Positions 37,799 to 47,050 are shown, numbered from the stretch's first letter. The stretch is DNA of 64,000 bases from Paenibacillus xylanexedens (GCF_001908275.1 NZ_CP018620.1:6076001-6140000), one strand, 5' to 3'. Notes: a model not told the origin generated them from the letters alone. Program-made: numbers and translations.

Positions 37799-38060
37799 AG
37801 CTATTCTCCTTGTTTCATTTCCTATGTTCTATCCAAAGTCTTACGCTGATATGGCTTGTCACCGCACTAAATATATCAGACTTCCACCTTCATCGAAAGA
37901 AGATGAATTCCCTGTAACCGTTATACTTCACCAAACATAGTCATTCCGACAAACCAATGATAAAAGGTTACAGTGCGTTCGGTTGAATTCAGCTTGACTT
38001 TAATGATAAAATTCAACAATCGGTTCTATTTTGAACCGAAGAAGAAAGGTGGTTTATCAC

Positions 38061-39332
38061 TTGCATACATTGACCAAACACAAGTCCAAAACATGGGCTG
38101 CCCTCATTCTCAGCGGCATGCTCCTCTTCACCATGAATACAACAGGTTACGCCGCTGCTTCAACCGAATCCATGCCCAAACCGGCGTGGACGTCATCTTC
38201 CCTGATGTTATCTGAGGCTAATACAGAGAAAGATGTCCTGATCAAGGGAATCCATGCCGTGCCATCCAAAAATCTTGTATATGTACATGCCTCCCAGCCC
38301 GTGACCAAAACAAGCAGCAAAACAACACTCGACTGGCAACTGGACTCTCTCCAAGCATTCGATGCGACAACTGGACAATTGAAGTGGAATACGATATTCC
38401 ATGAGAAAAGTGGTCCTTATACCACATACTCCGATTCGGTATATGCCAGCAACGGTACAGCTTATGTGTATATGGAATATTCAGACAAAACCAAAAAATT
38501 GTATTCATTCAATACATCCGGTAAAACCAACTGGATCAAAACGGTGAATTCACCTGCAAGCATATCCCTATTGGATAACGATACGTTGATGGTTGCTTCA
38601 AGTCAGGGCGTGCAATCGAATGGTTCGGTTCGCTCCACCATCTCGTTATATGACAAAAAGGGCAAGCTGATTACCGAAAAGACCATCAACGGCAACGTGC
38701 TTAAGGCTGATCATGGTCGAATTGTAGTGGATGCCAGTAAACAAACCAAGGTAGGCAACTTCTGGCAGCAAGCTGCGAATCCCAAAGTGGAGATCTATGA
38801 TCGTACGTTGAATCGTCTGTCCTTCTACCAATTCCCTGCCAATGCAAATACACTCGGAGATGGCGGCGGTGAATCGCTGGCCATTCTCGACGATGGATCC
38901 ATTATTATGCGTGCCAATGTCGAAAACACCGGTAACCGACTGATGGGCTTTGGTGTTGATGGCAAGCTTGCTTGGGGACGTGCCATTGCGGGTGATGCCT
39001 ACATTCAGACAGCTGGCAACGGTTATACAGTCTTTACAGGGCAGAAGCTGGAATTGTACACGATGAAAGGCAAAGTGACTGAGCGTACATTCAAGGACGC
39101 ACAGCCTGCACTTATGCGTGTTGACCAGACACAGGATGGTCAGTATCAGCTTGATTTTGCCAAAACAGGATACATTCTTGATCCACAGACGCTGGAAGAC
39201 GTGCATATCTACACGACCAGTGCCTCGGTTCCTTCATTAGAAGGTGTCTCTACTTATGTGGATGATGTCATCTATTCCATGAACGATGAGACATTGTCCA
39301 AATATGTACTGAAGTCCAATTCTGCAAAATAA
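38061..39332 (+). CDS. Secreted beta-propeller-like protein (PQQ-type repeats)
   Basis: This secreted protein of about 423 residues has the signal peptide WAALILSGMLLFTMNTTGYA, with likely cleavage after AAA. The mature part consists of repeated four-strand units such as DSLQAFDATTGQLKWNTIFH, KLYSFNTSGKTNWIKTVNSP, STISLYDKKGKLITEKTING and RLMGFGVDGKLAWGRAIAGD, which read as PQQ/WD-like propeller blades. It may bind a ligand or the cell wall; no catalytic motif is evident. The start is best taken as TTG at 38061, eight bases after AAAGGTGG. A TTG ten codons earlier lacks a ribosome site. Confidence 0.72.
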   Translation: MHTLTKHKSKTWAALILSGMLLFTMNTTGYAAASTESMPKPAWTSSSLMLSEANTEKDVLIKGIHAVPSKNLVYVHASQPVTKTSSKTTLDWQLDSLQAFDATTGQLKWNTIFHEKSGPYTTYSDSVYASNGTAYVYMEYSDKTKKLYSFNTSGKTNWIKTVNSPASISLLDNDTLMVASSQGVQSNGSVRSTISLYDKKGKLITEKTINGNVLKADHGRIVVDASKQTKVGNFWQQAANPKVEIYDRTLNRLSFYQFPANANTLGDGGGESLAILDDGSIIMRANVENTGNRLMGFGVDGKLAWGRAIAGDAYIQTAGNGYTVFTGQKLELYTMKGKVTERTFKDAQPALMRVDQTQDGQYQLDFAKTGYILDPQTLEDVHIYTTSASVPSLEGVSTYVDDVIYSMNDETLSKYVLKSNSAK

Positions 39333-39346
39333 ATACTCGATCTAAT

Positions 39347-39387
39347 AATAAGCCGGGAGAGTTCCATAAGGAGCTCTCCCGGCTTAT
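39347..39387. terminator. Bidirectional terminator
   Basis: AATAAGCCGGGAGAG pairs with CTCTCCCGGCTTATT (39373-39387). It lies between the secreted protein gene and convergent msrA. The T-run is short on both sides. Confidence 0.75.
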
Positions 39388-39409
39388 TCATTGGCAGGAT
39401 AGAATCATC

Positions 39410-39925
39410 CTATTTCCAATTCTCGTCTATAAATTCGTCCCGTCCAGATAACGCACGGTCTTCCTTATAATGTTTTTCGTTTTTCTTGTGGTAATCCTGA
39501 TGATAGTCTTCAGCCGGATAGAACATAGCTGCCTCACGTATTTCCGTAACAATTGGTTGAGTGAATCGTCCGCTGGCTGCCAGTTCCTGTTTGGACTGTT
39601 CAGCAAGCTCACGTTGACGTTCATTATGCACAAAGATCGCCGTACGATACTGTGTCCCCCGATCCTGGAACTGGCCTCCGTCATCCGTCGGATCAATCTG
39701 TGGCCAGTACAGCTCCAGCAGTCGTTCATAAGGGAATACATCTGGATCAAATGTAATTTCAACCACTTCGACATGACCGGTCTCCCCTGTTTTGACCTGC
39801 TCATATGTTGGATTCTCGACGTGACCGCCAGCATAACCCGATATAATGCCATGAATGCCCGGTTGTTCTTCAAACGGTGTAACCATACACCAGAAACATC
39901 CGCCGGCGAATGTAGCTTTTTCCAT
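39410..39925 (-). CDS. msrA: Peptide-methionine (S)-S-oxide reductase MsrA
   Basis: The 171-residue enzyme repairs oxidised methionine in proteins. The active-site motif [17 protein letters not shown] gives the catalytic Cys10. The family motifs [28 protein letters not shown] and [14 protein letters not shown] follow in the usual order, and [10 protein letters not shown] closes the domain. I prefer the ATG at 39925, nine bases after GAGGGG, to the one three codons earlier, which would sit directly on that site. Cytoplasmic, single-domain (no MsrB fusion). Confidence 0.95.
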   Translation of the reverse strand: MEKATFAGGCFWCMVTPFEEQPGIHGIISGYAGGHVENPTYEQVKTGETGHVEVVEITFDPDVFPYERLLELYWPQIDPTDDGGQFQDRGTQYRTAIFVHNERQRELAEQSKQELAASGRFTQPIVTEIREAAMFYPAEDYHQDYHKKNEKHYKEDRALSGRDEFIDENWK

Positions 39926-40005
39926 TCCGTTCATCCCCTCTTATCGAAACTATCTATAGAATACTGATGCTAAGTTACGCATACATTCTTATATTTTAAA
40001 ACAAC

Positions 40006-40051
40006 AAGAGGTTGATTGAAAGCCATGGTTATGGCTCTCAATCAACCTCTT
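40006..40051 (-). terminator. Terminator of the GlsB/YeaQ gene
   Basis: A 17-18 bp stem, AAGAGGTTGATTG-A-AAGCC against GGCTC-T-CAATCAACCTCTT, follows the gene by about 50 bases. The T-run on the minus strand is interrupted. Confidence 0.6.
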
Positions 40052-40103
40052 CATTGGTAAAACATTTGGCTGACAACTAATTCAAGAAATTATCTTAATT
40101 AAG

Positions 40104-40361
40104 TTACCCGCGACTACGTCCCATCGAACGGAAGATCAAGCTTACGATGGCTACAAGAACGATCGCACCGATCAATGCAGGTACAATGTAGAATCCGCCC
40201 ATCTCAGGACCCATATCTCCCAAGATTACTCCACCTAACCATCCACCGATAAAACCAGCAATGATGTTACCGATAACACCACCTGGAATGTCACGACCAA
40301 CGATCAAACCTGCCAACCATCCAATGATACCACCGATAATTAATGACCATAACCAACCCAT
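40104..40361 (-). CDS. GlsB/YeaQ/YmgE family stress membrane protein
   Basis: The protein of 85 residues has three glycine-rich membrane helices in the order typical of transglycosylase-associated (GlsB/YeaQ) proteins: SLIIGGIIGWLAGLIVGRDI, GVIGNIIAGFIGGWLGGVIL and VPALIGAIVLVAIVSLIFRS. The family is induced by general stress in several bacteria, but its mechanism is unknown. The ATG at 40361 is eight bases after GAGGTG. A sigma-B-like promoter is visible about 45 bases upstream, in keeping with a stress role. Confidence 0.88.
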   Translation of the reverse strand: MGWLWSLIIGGIIGWLAGLIVGRDIPGGVIGNIIAGFIGGWLGGVILGDMGPEMGGFYIVPALIGAIVLVAIVSLIFRSMGRSRG

Positions 40362-40405
40362 ATCATTCACCTCTAATTAAAGTTTTTGTTGTTGTCTGTC
40401 TACTA

Positions 40406-40430
40406 TTAACCGCTACAGAAGCATTTAAAC
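40406..40430 (-). promoter_or_regulatory. Sigma-B-like promoter of the GlsB/YeaQ gene
   Basis: The minus strand has GTTTAA, 13 bases, GGTTAA, against the sigma-B consensus GTTTAA-N12-14-GGGTAT. The rest of the 301-bp gap 40371-40671 shows no convincing gene on either strand. Confidence 0.35.
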
Positions 40431-40671
40431 AATTGGCATAAAAATTTTTGCATATTACCTTTTGTCCCCATGCATCTTTCTCTGCAAAACAAGCCTTAGT
40501 CAGGTATGGAAAACAGATCGCGTTACTTTCCGGCATCTCACCAGCTCAGGGCTGCGTTATGTACCTCCCGAAAGTCATTGTATGTTAGAGCAGACAAGGT
40601 TAGTATCACCAATTGAGGTAGGATTATTTATAAATTTGCGTCATATTATAGGATGGATGGGTTAGGTCTGA

Positions 40672-41976
40672 TCAATAAAAGCCTGCACGGCCCTTACCTG
40701 GCTGCGCCAGCCAAGTATGTTTATGGCTCTTGTCCAACTCGCCACGCATCGACTGAATGACTTTCACAATGTCTGTCTGTCCATTCTGATGCCATTCCAG
40801 CGCAGCGCTCACATACAACTCACCTAGTTGTGCAAGAGAAAACGTGTCGGTCAGACGAGCTGCTTCTACCGTGCCTTCTTCACCCGCAAATACGGTAAAG
40901 CCTCGTTGGCGCAAATATTGCAGGCGCAGCGCTTCATCTGGCAACGGAATTTCGTAAGCCCGGTCAAACCGTCCGGCACGGTTCATGAGGCCAGGATCTA
41001 TTTTCTCCGGATAATTCGTTGTCCCAATCAGGAAAATGCCTTCTTTTGACGTAGCTCCATCCAATGTATTCAGGAAAAAGGAACGGACTTCATCCGGCAT
41101 TGAATCGATGTCCTCAATGATCAGTACCATCGGCGCCAACCGTTTGGCAGCCTCGAACACTTCACGCACTGATTCACTGTTGGTATATTCCGTAATCTGC
41201 CAATACGCAGCCGGGCCCGGGATACTTCCAGCAATGGATTTTACCAACGTGGTCTTACCATTCCCCGGATGCCCATACAATAAAATGCCCCGTTTGTACG
41301 GGATATCATAATCTCTGTAAAAGGAACGATCCGCTTCGAAGAACTGATCCAGCGAGCGGAAAATATCCTGCTTGATCTGTGCCGAAAGAACAACATCCTC
41401 TCTTCCCACGGAGCGAGTGATGGATTCCACATGACGATCGCTGCCATTGCGGGCATCGGTGTAGACCGTTACTTTTTTCATATTTTGCTGACGTTCCCGT
41501 TCCCGGACACTTCCCAGAAATTGCTTCATCTCCTCATCACCGACGGCAAAGACAAAGTCTTCACTGTAGATCCCGTTTTCTCGGAAAAACGGAACCCGCA
41601 CAAGTGCTACGCCCCATTTCGGATAAGCAAATACGTTATTGCGAATGGAGTAGTGCACACCATAAGTAGGCACATCTCCATCATCGTCGTAATGCAAGGT
41701 CTGAAGCTCCAGATCTTCGAATATACGGGCTACCAACTCCACTTCGTCACTGCCATTTTGCAGATCTTCCCGGAGTAACTCCCAGTATTCATTGTTCGGA
41801 TCAGAACTGGCATAAAGCTTGTACTCAACTCCATAGCGCTGAAGGAGCGCCTCACTGATTCCACGAATCAGCCTTGAATAGATGGCGTACCCTTCCACTC
41901 GAATTCGGGTATCATGTTGTTCGTCATAGGTATAGATCGCCTGGGTTGGATCTGTTTGTTTTTCGTTTATTGTCAT
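40672..41976 (-). CDS. AAA ATPase coupled to RtcB
   Basis: This 434-residue protein has a novel-looking N-terminal domain of about 200 residues ([20 protein letters not shown] ... [20 protein letters not shown]) and a classical AAA module: Walker A GHPGNGKT at 235-242, Walker B VLIIEDID at 284-291, sensor [20 protein letters not shown] with the arginine region. This is a CDC48/BCS1-like remodelling ATPase, not a sigma-54 activator. Its ATG shares one base with the rtcB stop (TAATG), so the two proteins are made together. I infer that it remodels or recharges RtcB or its RNA substrate. Confidence 0.85.
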   Translation of the reverse strand: MTINEKQTDPTQAIYTYDEQHDTRIRVEGYAIYSRLIRGISEALLQRYGVEYKLYASSDPNNEYWELLREDLQNGSDEVELVARIFEDLELQTLHYDDDGDVPTYGVHYSIRNNVFAYPKWGVALVRVPFFRENGIYSEDFVFAVGDEEMKQFLGSVRERERQQNMKKVTVYTDARNGSDRHVESITRSVGREDVVLSAQIKQDIFRSLDQFFEADRSFYRDYDIPYKRGILLYGHPGNGKTTLVKSIAGSIPGPAAYWQITEYTNSESVREVFEAAKRLAPMVLIIEDIDSMPDEVRSFFLNTLDGATSKEGIFLIGTTNYPEKIDPGLMNRAGRFDRAYEIPLPDEALRLQYLRQRGFTVFAGEEGTVEAARLTDTFSLAQLGELYVSAALEWHQNGQTDIVKVIQSMRGELDKSHKHTWLAQPGKGRAGFY

Positions 41977-43439
41977 TATTTCGCTCCCTTTACCGCTACA
42001 AGCGGTTTGCATTTGGCTACAACTTGAGCCAGGCCTGCGCCGGTAACACTGTCTATAATTTCATCTACATTTTTATAAGCCTGAGGTGATTCATCAATAA
42101 TGGATTCAAGTGAGCGTTGATTTACCACGATCTCATCTTCTGTACCCACACCCAGTGCCGTAGCAAAATCTTCCACGCTAATCAATCGTTTCGTTGCCGT
42201 CCGTGAACGGATCCGACCCGCACCGTGACATATTGAATAATAATTATCAGCACCCTGCGGCTGACCTACCATGATATATGAAGCAGTTCCCATGGAACCG
42301 GGAATAAGCGCCGGATGCCCTGTTGCCAGATAAGGCTTTGGATTGTCCGGATGACCTGCCGGCAACGCACGTGTCGCCCCTTTGCGATGCACAAAAACAG
42401 AACCTTGGTCTGCGTGAGATTCCTCCCAGGCATAGTTGTGCATCAGATCGTATAACGTACGAAATTCACATTTGGAGCCAAACACATCCCGGAATGCTTC
42501 GCGAATAGCATACGCAATCAGGTGACGATTGACAACAGCGTAATTCAATGCAGAATACATCATGTTCACATAATGACGACCTTCCGCATGCTCCAGTGGA
42601 GCAAATACCAGTCTGGGATCGGATGTACCCAGGTTAAGCCGCTGCATGACTTTGGCAATCGCTGACGAACTCGTCTGGCTTACATACCCACCCCATGCAC
42701 GAGAGCCGGAATGAATCATGATCACGACCTGTCCATCATACAATCCCCAAGCTTCGGCGATTTCACGATTCTCTTCAGCGATCTCAATCGCCTGGATCTC
42801 GGCAAAATGATTCCCCCCACCCAGTGTTCCGAGCTGACGATGCGAACGATGCCATGTCATATCAGGAACGTGGTTTAACACATCCTCATCGTAACTGAAC
42901 TTACTGCTTTCCACATGTGTCATCGCGGTTGATTTTTTCGGTGTATAGCTGTCCGGAATATACTTTTTGGGTAAACCATGCAGTCCTTTACGAACAATAT
43001 GCTCCAGTCTGATATCCGAGTAATGACCTCGCTGGTTCGCCTCCATCGGCAATACTTTCTCAATGGCCTTGACGAGTTTGCGACGGAGCTTGATGTCTTT
43101 CAATTCGTCCTTGTGCAAGTTTGTCATATGCACTCGCATGCCACAGCCGATGTCACTGCCCACGATGGAGGGAGAAACATATCCGGTCTGCGCATCCCAC
43201 ACGGCTGTCGTTCCAATGCACGTACCTACACCGACGTGTACGTCTGGCGTGTAACTCATATAAGAGATTCCCGGAATCTGCAGATTATTGTTTGCCATCT
43301 CAAACACCTTGTAATCAAGCGAGGAGAAGAGTTGTTGCGCCGCATATACGGTTAGGTCGCCTGCAGGCAATTTTACTTCATGCCGGTAGCCACCTGCGAT
43401 TTCATTTGGATTGGTAAATAAATTAAATTCTGTATTCAT
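41976..43439 (-). CDS. rtcB: RtcB family RNA ligase
   Basis: This 487-residue enzyme joins RNA 2',3'-cyclic phosphate or 3'-phosphate ends to 5'-OH ends using GTP and Mn2+. Metal and guanylylation motifs are present: [33 protein letters not shown] with metal ligand Cys99, [24 protein letters not shown], and the late [16 protein letters not shown] that holds the His accepting GMP. An archease gene, the usual activator in other organisms, is not adjacent; instead an AAA ATPase gene overlaps its stop codon. A structured leader with a terminator hairpin precedes it. Confidence 0.93.
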   Translation of the reverse strand: MNTEFNLFTNPNEIAGGYRHEVKLPAGDLTVYAAQQLFSSLDYKVFEMANNNLQIPGISYMSYTPDVHVGVGTCIGTTAVWDAQTGYVSPSIVGSDIGCGMRVHMTNLHKDELKDIKLRRKLVKAIEKVLPMEANQRGHYSDIRLEHIVRKGLHGLPKKYIPDSYTPKKSTAMTHVESSKFSYDEDVLNHVPDMTWHRSHRQLGTLGGGNHFAEIQAIEIAEENREIAEAWGLYDGQVVIMIHSGSRAWGGYVSQTSSSAIAKVMQRLNLGTSDPRLVFAPLEHAEGRHYVNMMYSALNYAVVNRHLIAYAIREAFRDVFGSKCEFRTLYDLMHNYAWEESHADQGSVFVHRKGATRALPAGHPDNPKPYLATGHPALIPGSMGTASYIMVGQPQGADNYYSICHGAGRIRSRTATKRLISVEDFATALGVGTEDEIVVNQRSLESIIDESPQAYKNVDEIIDSVTGAGLAQVVAKCKPLVAVKGAK

Positions 43440-43507
43440 AAAAGTGTATTATTCCTTCCTGTACGTTCAGCAAATTCGGTTTGCTGATTCATCTGTAAAA
43501 TAAAACT

Positions 43508-43538
43508 AAAAAAAGCCATAGGCTAATCGCCCATGACT
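43508..43538 (-). terminator. Terminator-like hairpin in the rtcB leader
   Basis: The minus strand has AGTCATGGGC-GATTA-GCCTATGGCT, all ten pairs formed (two G-T), then seven T. It ends 69 bases before the rtcB start. It could end the small upstream transcript or attenuate rtcB. Confidence 0.7.
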
Positions 43539-43567
43539 TCTACTGAATGACAATAACGGAGAACAGA

Positions 43568-43655
43568 ACAGCATAAACATGCTGTGTGTCTGTCATCCAT
43601 CGCTATAATATAAGCGAAGAACGCATATCGATTATAAAACTGCTAAACGATATGC
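43568..43655 (-). other. Run of three hairpins in the rtcB leader
   Basis: In transcript order: GCATATCG / CGATATGC (43655-43623), TCGCTTATA / TATAGCGA-type (43617-43600) and ACAGCAT-GTTT-ATGCTGT (43585-43568), followed by the terminator hairpin. The spacing is tight, so the 3' part of this leader should be highly structured. It matches no riboswitch class I know. Confidence 0.4.
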
Positions 43656-43662
43656 CTATCCC

Positions 43663-43758
43663 CTATGTCGACCGTATGAGGCCAATGAAACGATGAGCCG
43701 GATATGCTATTGTGTCTACGTTGCGCCCTGTTTTAATCAAATCATAACCAAGCATCAT
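43663..43758 (-). CDS. Possible 31-residue leader peptide or small protein
   Basis: ATG at 43758 follows GGGAGG by nine bases and opens a 31-codon frame, MMLGYDLIKTGRNVDTIAYP and then AHRFIGLIRST, ended by TAG. A promoter-like TTGACA-18-TAATAT lies 34-63 bases upstream. After the stop come several hairpins and a terminator-like stem, then rtcB. The set of promoter, ribosome site, short frame and terminator reads as a complete small gene or as a leader peptide controlling rtcB. No homologue is known to me; coding by chance is possible because the frame is short. Confidence 0.4.
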   Translation of the reverse strand: MMLGYDLIKTGRNVDTIAYPAHRFIGLIRST

Positions 43759-43791
43759 GTCTCTCGGCCTCCCTTCGTTAATGTTAGTCTT

Positions 43792-43821
43792 ATATTAAGG
43801 GGACTAGAATTCATGTGTCAA
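43792..43821 (-). promoter_or_regulatory. Promoter-like element for the rtcB leader
   Basis: TTGACA (43821-43816), 18 bases, TAATAT (43797-43792) on the minus strand, placed just downstream of the terC terminator. Confidence 0.45.
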
Positions 43822-43866
43822 CCCTTTTCTTGGAAATTGGTCCATGGTGTAGATTGCATATGTAAA

Positions 43867-43903
43867 CAAAAACAGGAGATTGTCCTAGGACAATCTCCTG
43901 TTT
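43867..43903 (-). terminator. terC terminator
   Basis: ACAGGAGATTGTCCT / AGGACAATCTCCTGT is a perfect 15-bp palindrome followed by T5 on the minus strand. Confidence 0.9.
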
Positions 43904-43940
43904 CCCAAATAATAATGATGTTGTTAGCGTAACATGATTA

Positions 43941-44762
43941 TTACAGTCCTGCTTGTTTTTCCAACTCTTCAACCGGATTTTCGTCTTCTTTTTCAGGAAC
44001 TTTGGAAGACAAGAACCAACCACATACCGCAATGGTGATCAGTACAATATAGAATCCGAATTTCCAAATTTTATTTTCCGGGAAATGCTCATCCAGAACA
44101 CCCAATGAAGGGTGTGCGAGTGTAATAACTGCCAGCTTAACCCCTACCCAACCTACGATGACAAAGGCCGCAACTTCAAGTCCTGGACGGGAATGTAGCA
44201 ATTTTACAAAGTATGAGGCTGCAAAACGCATGATCACAAGCCCGATGAATCCACCGAGGAAGATAACGATAAACTGTCCACCGTCGAGTCCGCCAATTGG
44301 AGGCAATCCACTTGGTGGCAACGCCACGGCCAAAGCAACAGCAGCCAGAATGGAATCAACTGCAAATGCGATATCCGCTACTTCGACCTTGAAAACGGTC
44401 ATCCAGAAACCGGATTGTTTTTTCGGTTTCTTCGGCGTTGAATCAGCTGCTTCATCTGTCTTATTGCGACTACCCAGTATCTTTTTAACGATATGGTTAA
44501 TCGAAATGTACAGGAGATACAGGGCACCGATCGCTTGCACCTGCCATACATCGACGAGGAAAGAGATCAGGAACAACGAACCTAAACGGAAAACAAATGC
44601 ACCCATCAGACCATAGAACAACGCTTTTTTGCGCTTATCTTCAGGCAAGTGTTTAACCATAATTGCGAGTACCAATGCATTATCTGCTGCGAGTAATCCT
44701 TCAAGGACCACTAAGACAGCAAGCACCCACCCATATTCTAATAATAATGAAACATCCAACAT
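43941..44762 (-). CDS. TerC family membrane protein (YkoY-like)
   Basis: The 273-residue protein has about seven membrane helices with the two acidic TerC signatures: VVLEGLLAADNALVLAIMVK (E and DN in the first helix) and FKVEVADIAFAVDSILAAVA. The tail VPEKEDENPVEELEKQ is charged and cytoplasmic. YkoY-type TerC proteins are linked to Mn2+ export and metal loading of secreted enzymes in Bacillus. A yybP-ykoY manganese riboswitch directly upstream supports that role here. The start has GGAGGAG upstream; the longer frame begins inside the leader hairpins and is rejected. Confidence 0.92.
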   Translation of the reverse strand: MLDVSLLLEYGWVLAVLVVLEGLLAADNALVLAIMVKHLPEDKRKKALFYGLMGAFVFRLGSLFLISFLVDVWQVQAIGALYLLYISINHIVKKILGSRNKTDEAADSTPKKPKKQSGFWMTVFKVEVADIAFAVDSILAAVALAVALPPSGLPPIGGLDGGQFIVIFLGGFIGLVIMRFAASYFVKLLHSRPGLEVAAFVIVGWVGVKLAVITLAHPSLGVLDEHFPENKIWKFGFYIVLITIAVCGWFLSSKVPEKEDENPVEELEKQAGL

Positions 44763-44798
44763 TGACTCCTCCTTAATATTCTTATGATGTACAAAAAA

Positions 44799-44965
44799 AA
44801 GGACCTTTACCATCACTGGTAAGGTCCTTTTATATCCACAAAAAGAGACCTTTACCGAGCATGAAAACTTGGTAAAGGTCTCGCTAACAACAAAATTGCT
44901 GCCAATAAAGCCGGGGATATGATCCCGAATTGACGACTTTACTGTAAAAGCTACTCCCCTTTAAC
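44799..44965 (-). ncRNA. yybP-ykoY manganese riboswitch with two terminator hairpins
   Basis: The minus strand shows the conserved pieces in order: TTAAAGGGGAGTAGC, GTCAATTCGGG, CCCCGGCTTTATTGGCAGC, TTAGCGAGACCTTTACC. P1 pairs TAAAGG (44963-44958) with CCTTTA (44878-44873). The 3' P1 strand is also the 5' arm of terminator 1 (GAGACCTTTACC / GGTAAAGGTCTC, then T5). A second hairpin, AAGGACCTTACCA / TGGTAAAGGTCCTT with T8, lies 12 bases further at 44799-44828. Mn2+ binding should stabilise P1 and turn the terC gene on. Confidence 0.9.
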
Positions 44966-45036
44966 AGGAATATGTAGTTTTAGTTGGAACGGGTTGTTTA
45001 ACCTGTACTCATCATATTTCATAACGTTAAATAAAG

Positions 45037-45348
45037 TCAAGCTTTATTTAGTTGACGATACAACTTACGGAATACGACAACATCGTAGATCATATTCCCC
45101 AGTGGAATGAAAGAAACAAAGAACAGAGCAATTGGACGGCGCAGACGCCATTTCTGTGAGGTGTACATAGTCACCATAAATAACAAATACATTAAAAACA
45201 AAAAACCGTACAGATTCCCAAACCATGTGACAGCCTGTGGCATAACCCCGGCATCTCTCAACGGAAAAGCAACAAACAGTAACAACACGTACGAAATGCC
45301 CTGCAACCACAACATCAGCCGGAAGCGTCCCAGCGTAGAATGTAACAT
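45037..45348 (-). CDS. DUF3817 family membrane protein
   Basis: The 103-residue protein has three hydrophobic helices: GISYVLLLFVAFPLRD, WFGNLYGFLFLMYLLFMVTM and ALFFVSFIPLGNMIYDVVVF. The order and the G-x-S-Y start, H/N-G helix and PxG-x-x-xD loop match the DUF3817 family of small integral membrane proteins with unknown role. GGAGG lies six bases before the ATG at 45348. It stands alone upstream of the riboswitch-controlled terC gene, and the frame is intact. Confidence 0.78.
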   Translation of the reverse strand: MLHSTLGRFRLMLWLQGISYVLLLFVAFPLRDAGVMPQAVTWFGNLYGFLFLMYLLFMVTMYTSQKWRLRRPIALFFVSFIPLGNMIYDVVVFRKLYRQLNKA

Positions 45349-45563
45349 TATTTTCCTCCTGCTTTTATACATGTAACGAATTCAATTGTTCCCGTACAGT
45401 ATATCACAAAAGCTGAATATCTCGCTTCCTTCCATGCAGCAGATTATTCCTGCACGCTTATATGGTTGGCTCACCTACCATTTCGCAGGAGCCAAATGCT
45501 TCAACTTCTCATAAGATATATGACGAAGATTGTTACAGATGTCGGACAAGAAGGAGCCGGATC

Positions 45564-46667
45564 ATGAAAATAGCTATGGTTGCGCCCGAGAAATTGCCTT
45601 TGCCCGGTAATGGTTCCGTGGAAATCTGTATCCTGGGCATCGCTCGTGAACTAGCCCATCGCCATCAGGTGACCATTATAAGTCGTCAAATGCAAGGTCT
45701 CGCCGCCACAGAACAGATCGATGGGATCACCATTCAACGTGTCCCTGCGTCGAGTCCTGTCATGTACACCAAAGCAGTCATACGTTTGTTATCCCAACAA
45801 CCCTACGATGTAATTCAAGTGGATAACAGGCCACGAAGTATGGCTACCATCAAACGAGCTTTTCCACGCACTCCCGTTGTACTCTATCTTCACTCGTTAA
45901 CGTTTGCTCAGCCCGGGCCTTCCAAACTCACATTAATGAAAAAAGCTGATTGGATTGCCGTCAACAGTCATTCCCTACGACAAAGGTTAGGCCGCAGATT
46001 TCCGTTGGTAAAACACCGAATGAGTGTTGTTCCATTGGGTGCAGATCTAAGCCGCTTCAGGCCTGTTGAATCCAGCGAAGAACAGATTCATCTGCGTACA
46101 CAATTTGGAGTAACTAAACCATTCTCTATTCTGTATGTCGGCAGGCTGATCCCTGGAAAAGGTGTAGACGTATTAATTCGTGCGACTGCCCTCCTTCAGC
46201 AACAGGTACCTGTTCAACTGGTTGTTGCAGGCAAAGGACCCCCGTATTACATGCGTAAACTTCGCCAACTTGCCCAAAAACAAAAGGTCCATGTTTCCTT
46301 CCGTGGTCAGATAAACCATGAGCATATCGATCAGTTGTATCGGGCAGTCGATTGTCTGGTCTGTCCGTCTCAAGAACATGAAGCTTTTGGCTTGGTTAAT
46401 GTTGAGGCGATGGCTTCAGGATTACCCGTCATTGCTTCGGATAACGGAGGTATTCGTGAGATTATTGAATCAGGTATCAATGGATACCTTGTCACCGCTT
46501 ATAAGCGCCCTCAACGTTTCACCTCTTACCTGTACAAACTTGCAAGCAATCACACTTTTGCCGAGAAGTTAGGAAAGGCTGGTCGAGACAGCGCAAGGGC
46601 ATATTTCAGTTGGGCAAGAACAGCCATGCATCTGGAAGCGACCTATACCAGGCTCATCCGTAAATGA
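45564..46667 (+). CDS. CotSA-like GT4 glycosyltransferase
   Basis: The 367-residue GT-B glycosyltransferase starts KIAMVAPEKLPLPGNGSVEI. The donor-binding half has FSILYVGRLIPGKGVDVLIR, KVHVSFRGQINHEHIDQLYR and the acid motif CPSQEHEAFGLVNVEAMASG (EAFGLxxxEAMA, the GT4 E-x7-E). It resembles CotSA, which modifies the spore coat in Bacillus, so spore-surface glycosylation is plausible but not proven. AAGGAG precedes the ATG at 45564. A longer frame adds 34 unlikely residues. The sugar and acceptor are unknown. Confidence 0.85.
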   Translation: MKIAMVAPEKLPLPGNGSVEICILGIARELAHRHQVTIISRQMQGLAATEQIDGITIQRVPASSPVMYTKAVIRLLSQQPYDVIQVDNRPRSMATIKRAFPRTPVVLYLHSLTFAQPGPSKLTLMKKADWIAVNSHSLRQRLGRRFPLVKHRMSVVPLGADLSRFRPVESSEEQIHLRTQFGVTKPFSILYVGRLIPGKGVDVLIRATALLQQQVPVQLVVAGKGPPYYMRKLRQLAQKQKVHVSFRGQINHEHIDQLYRAVDCLVCPSQEHEAFGLVNVEAMASGLPVIASDNGGIREIIESGINGYLVTAYKRPQRFTSYLYKLASNHTFAEKLGKAGRDSARAYFSWARTAMHLEATYTRLIRK

Positions 46668-46687
46668 GCCTTCTTTTGTTAGGATGA

Positions 46688-47050
46688 TCAAGCCTTTTCA
46701 CGAAATTGCCATCCCGTAATCAAAGCATCCATCTGCGGAACAGGAATGTGACTCATCTCAATTAACTCCATAATCACCATATCTCTCATCATGAATCGTA
46801 CTTTGGCACACGTTAGTTGATGAAATACATCGTAGAATGCCGTCCCAGCCCAACATCCATGAGGTACGACCAGCGGATCATTAACGATATAACCTACGGC
46901 TCCAATCGGGGGAATAACAACCTTAATTGCTTGATGATCCAAACGATTATCTGGATCTTTGACGAGATACACGGTATCCCCCACATGTAAAGCCTGTACT
47001 CCATGGTAGTGATCCATTCCATACATAGCTGCGAATAATTTGGTGCTCAT
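46688..47050 (-). CDS. HIRAN domain protein
   Basis: This 120-residue protein consists mainly of a HIRAN domain: YGMDHYHGVQALHVGDTVYL, KDPDNRLDHQAIKVVIPPIG, AVGYIVNDP, the pattern of a beta-barrel that binds ssDNA 3' ends in HLTF/Rad5 proteins. Stand-alone HIRAN proteins occur in many Firmicutes, with an unknown role in DNA or RNA handling. AGGAGC precedes the ATG. It lies 42 bp downstream of the WYL regulator gene on the same strand and may be co-transcribed with it. Confidence 0.75.
   Translation of the reverse strand: MSTKLFAAMYGMDHYHGVQALHVGDTVYLVKDPDNRLDHQAIKVVIPPIGAVGYIVNDPLVVPHGCWAGTAFYDVFHQLTCAKVRFMMRDMVIMELIEMSHIPVPQMDALITGWQFREKA

Noticed and set aside
40371..40671. Short frames on both strands in the gap upstream of the GlsB/YeaQ gene, including a 58-codon minus-strand frame beginning MPESNAICFPYLTKACF
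   Set aside because: Ribosome sites are absent or too close to the start, composition is not protein-like, and the frame would overlap the promoter-like element.
43693..43932. 79-codon plus-strand frame upstream of terC
   Set aside because: It runs through the terC terminator palindrome and is antisense to the promoter, ribosome site and short frame of the rtcB leader.
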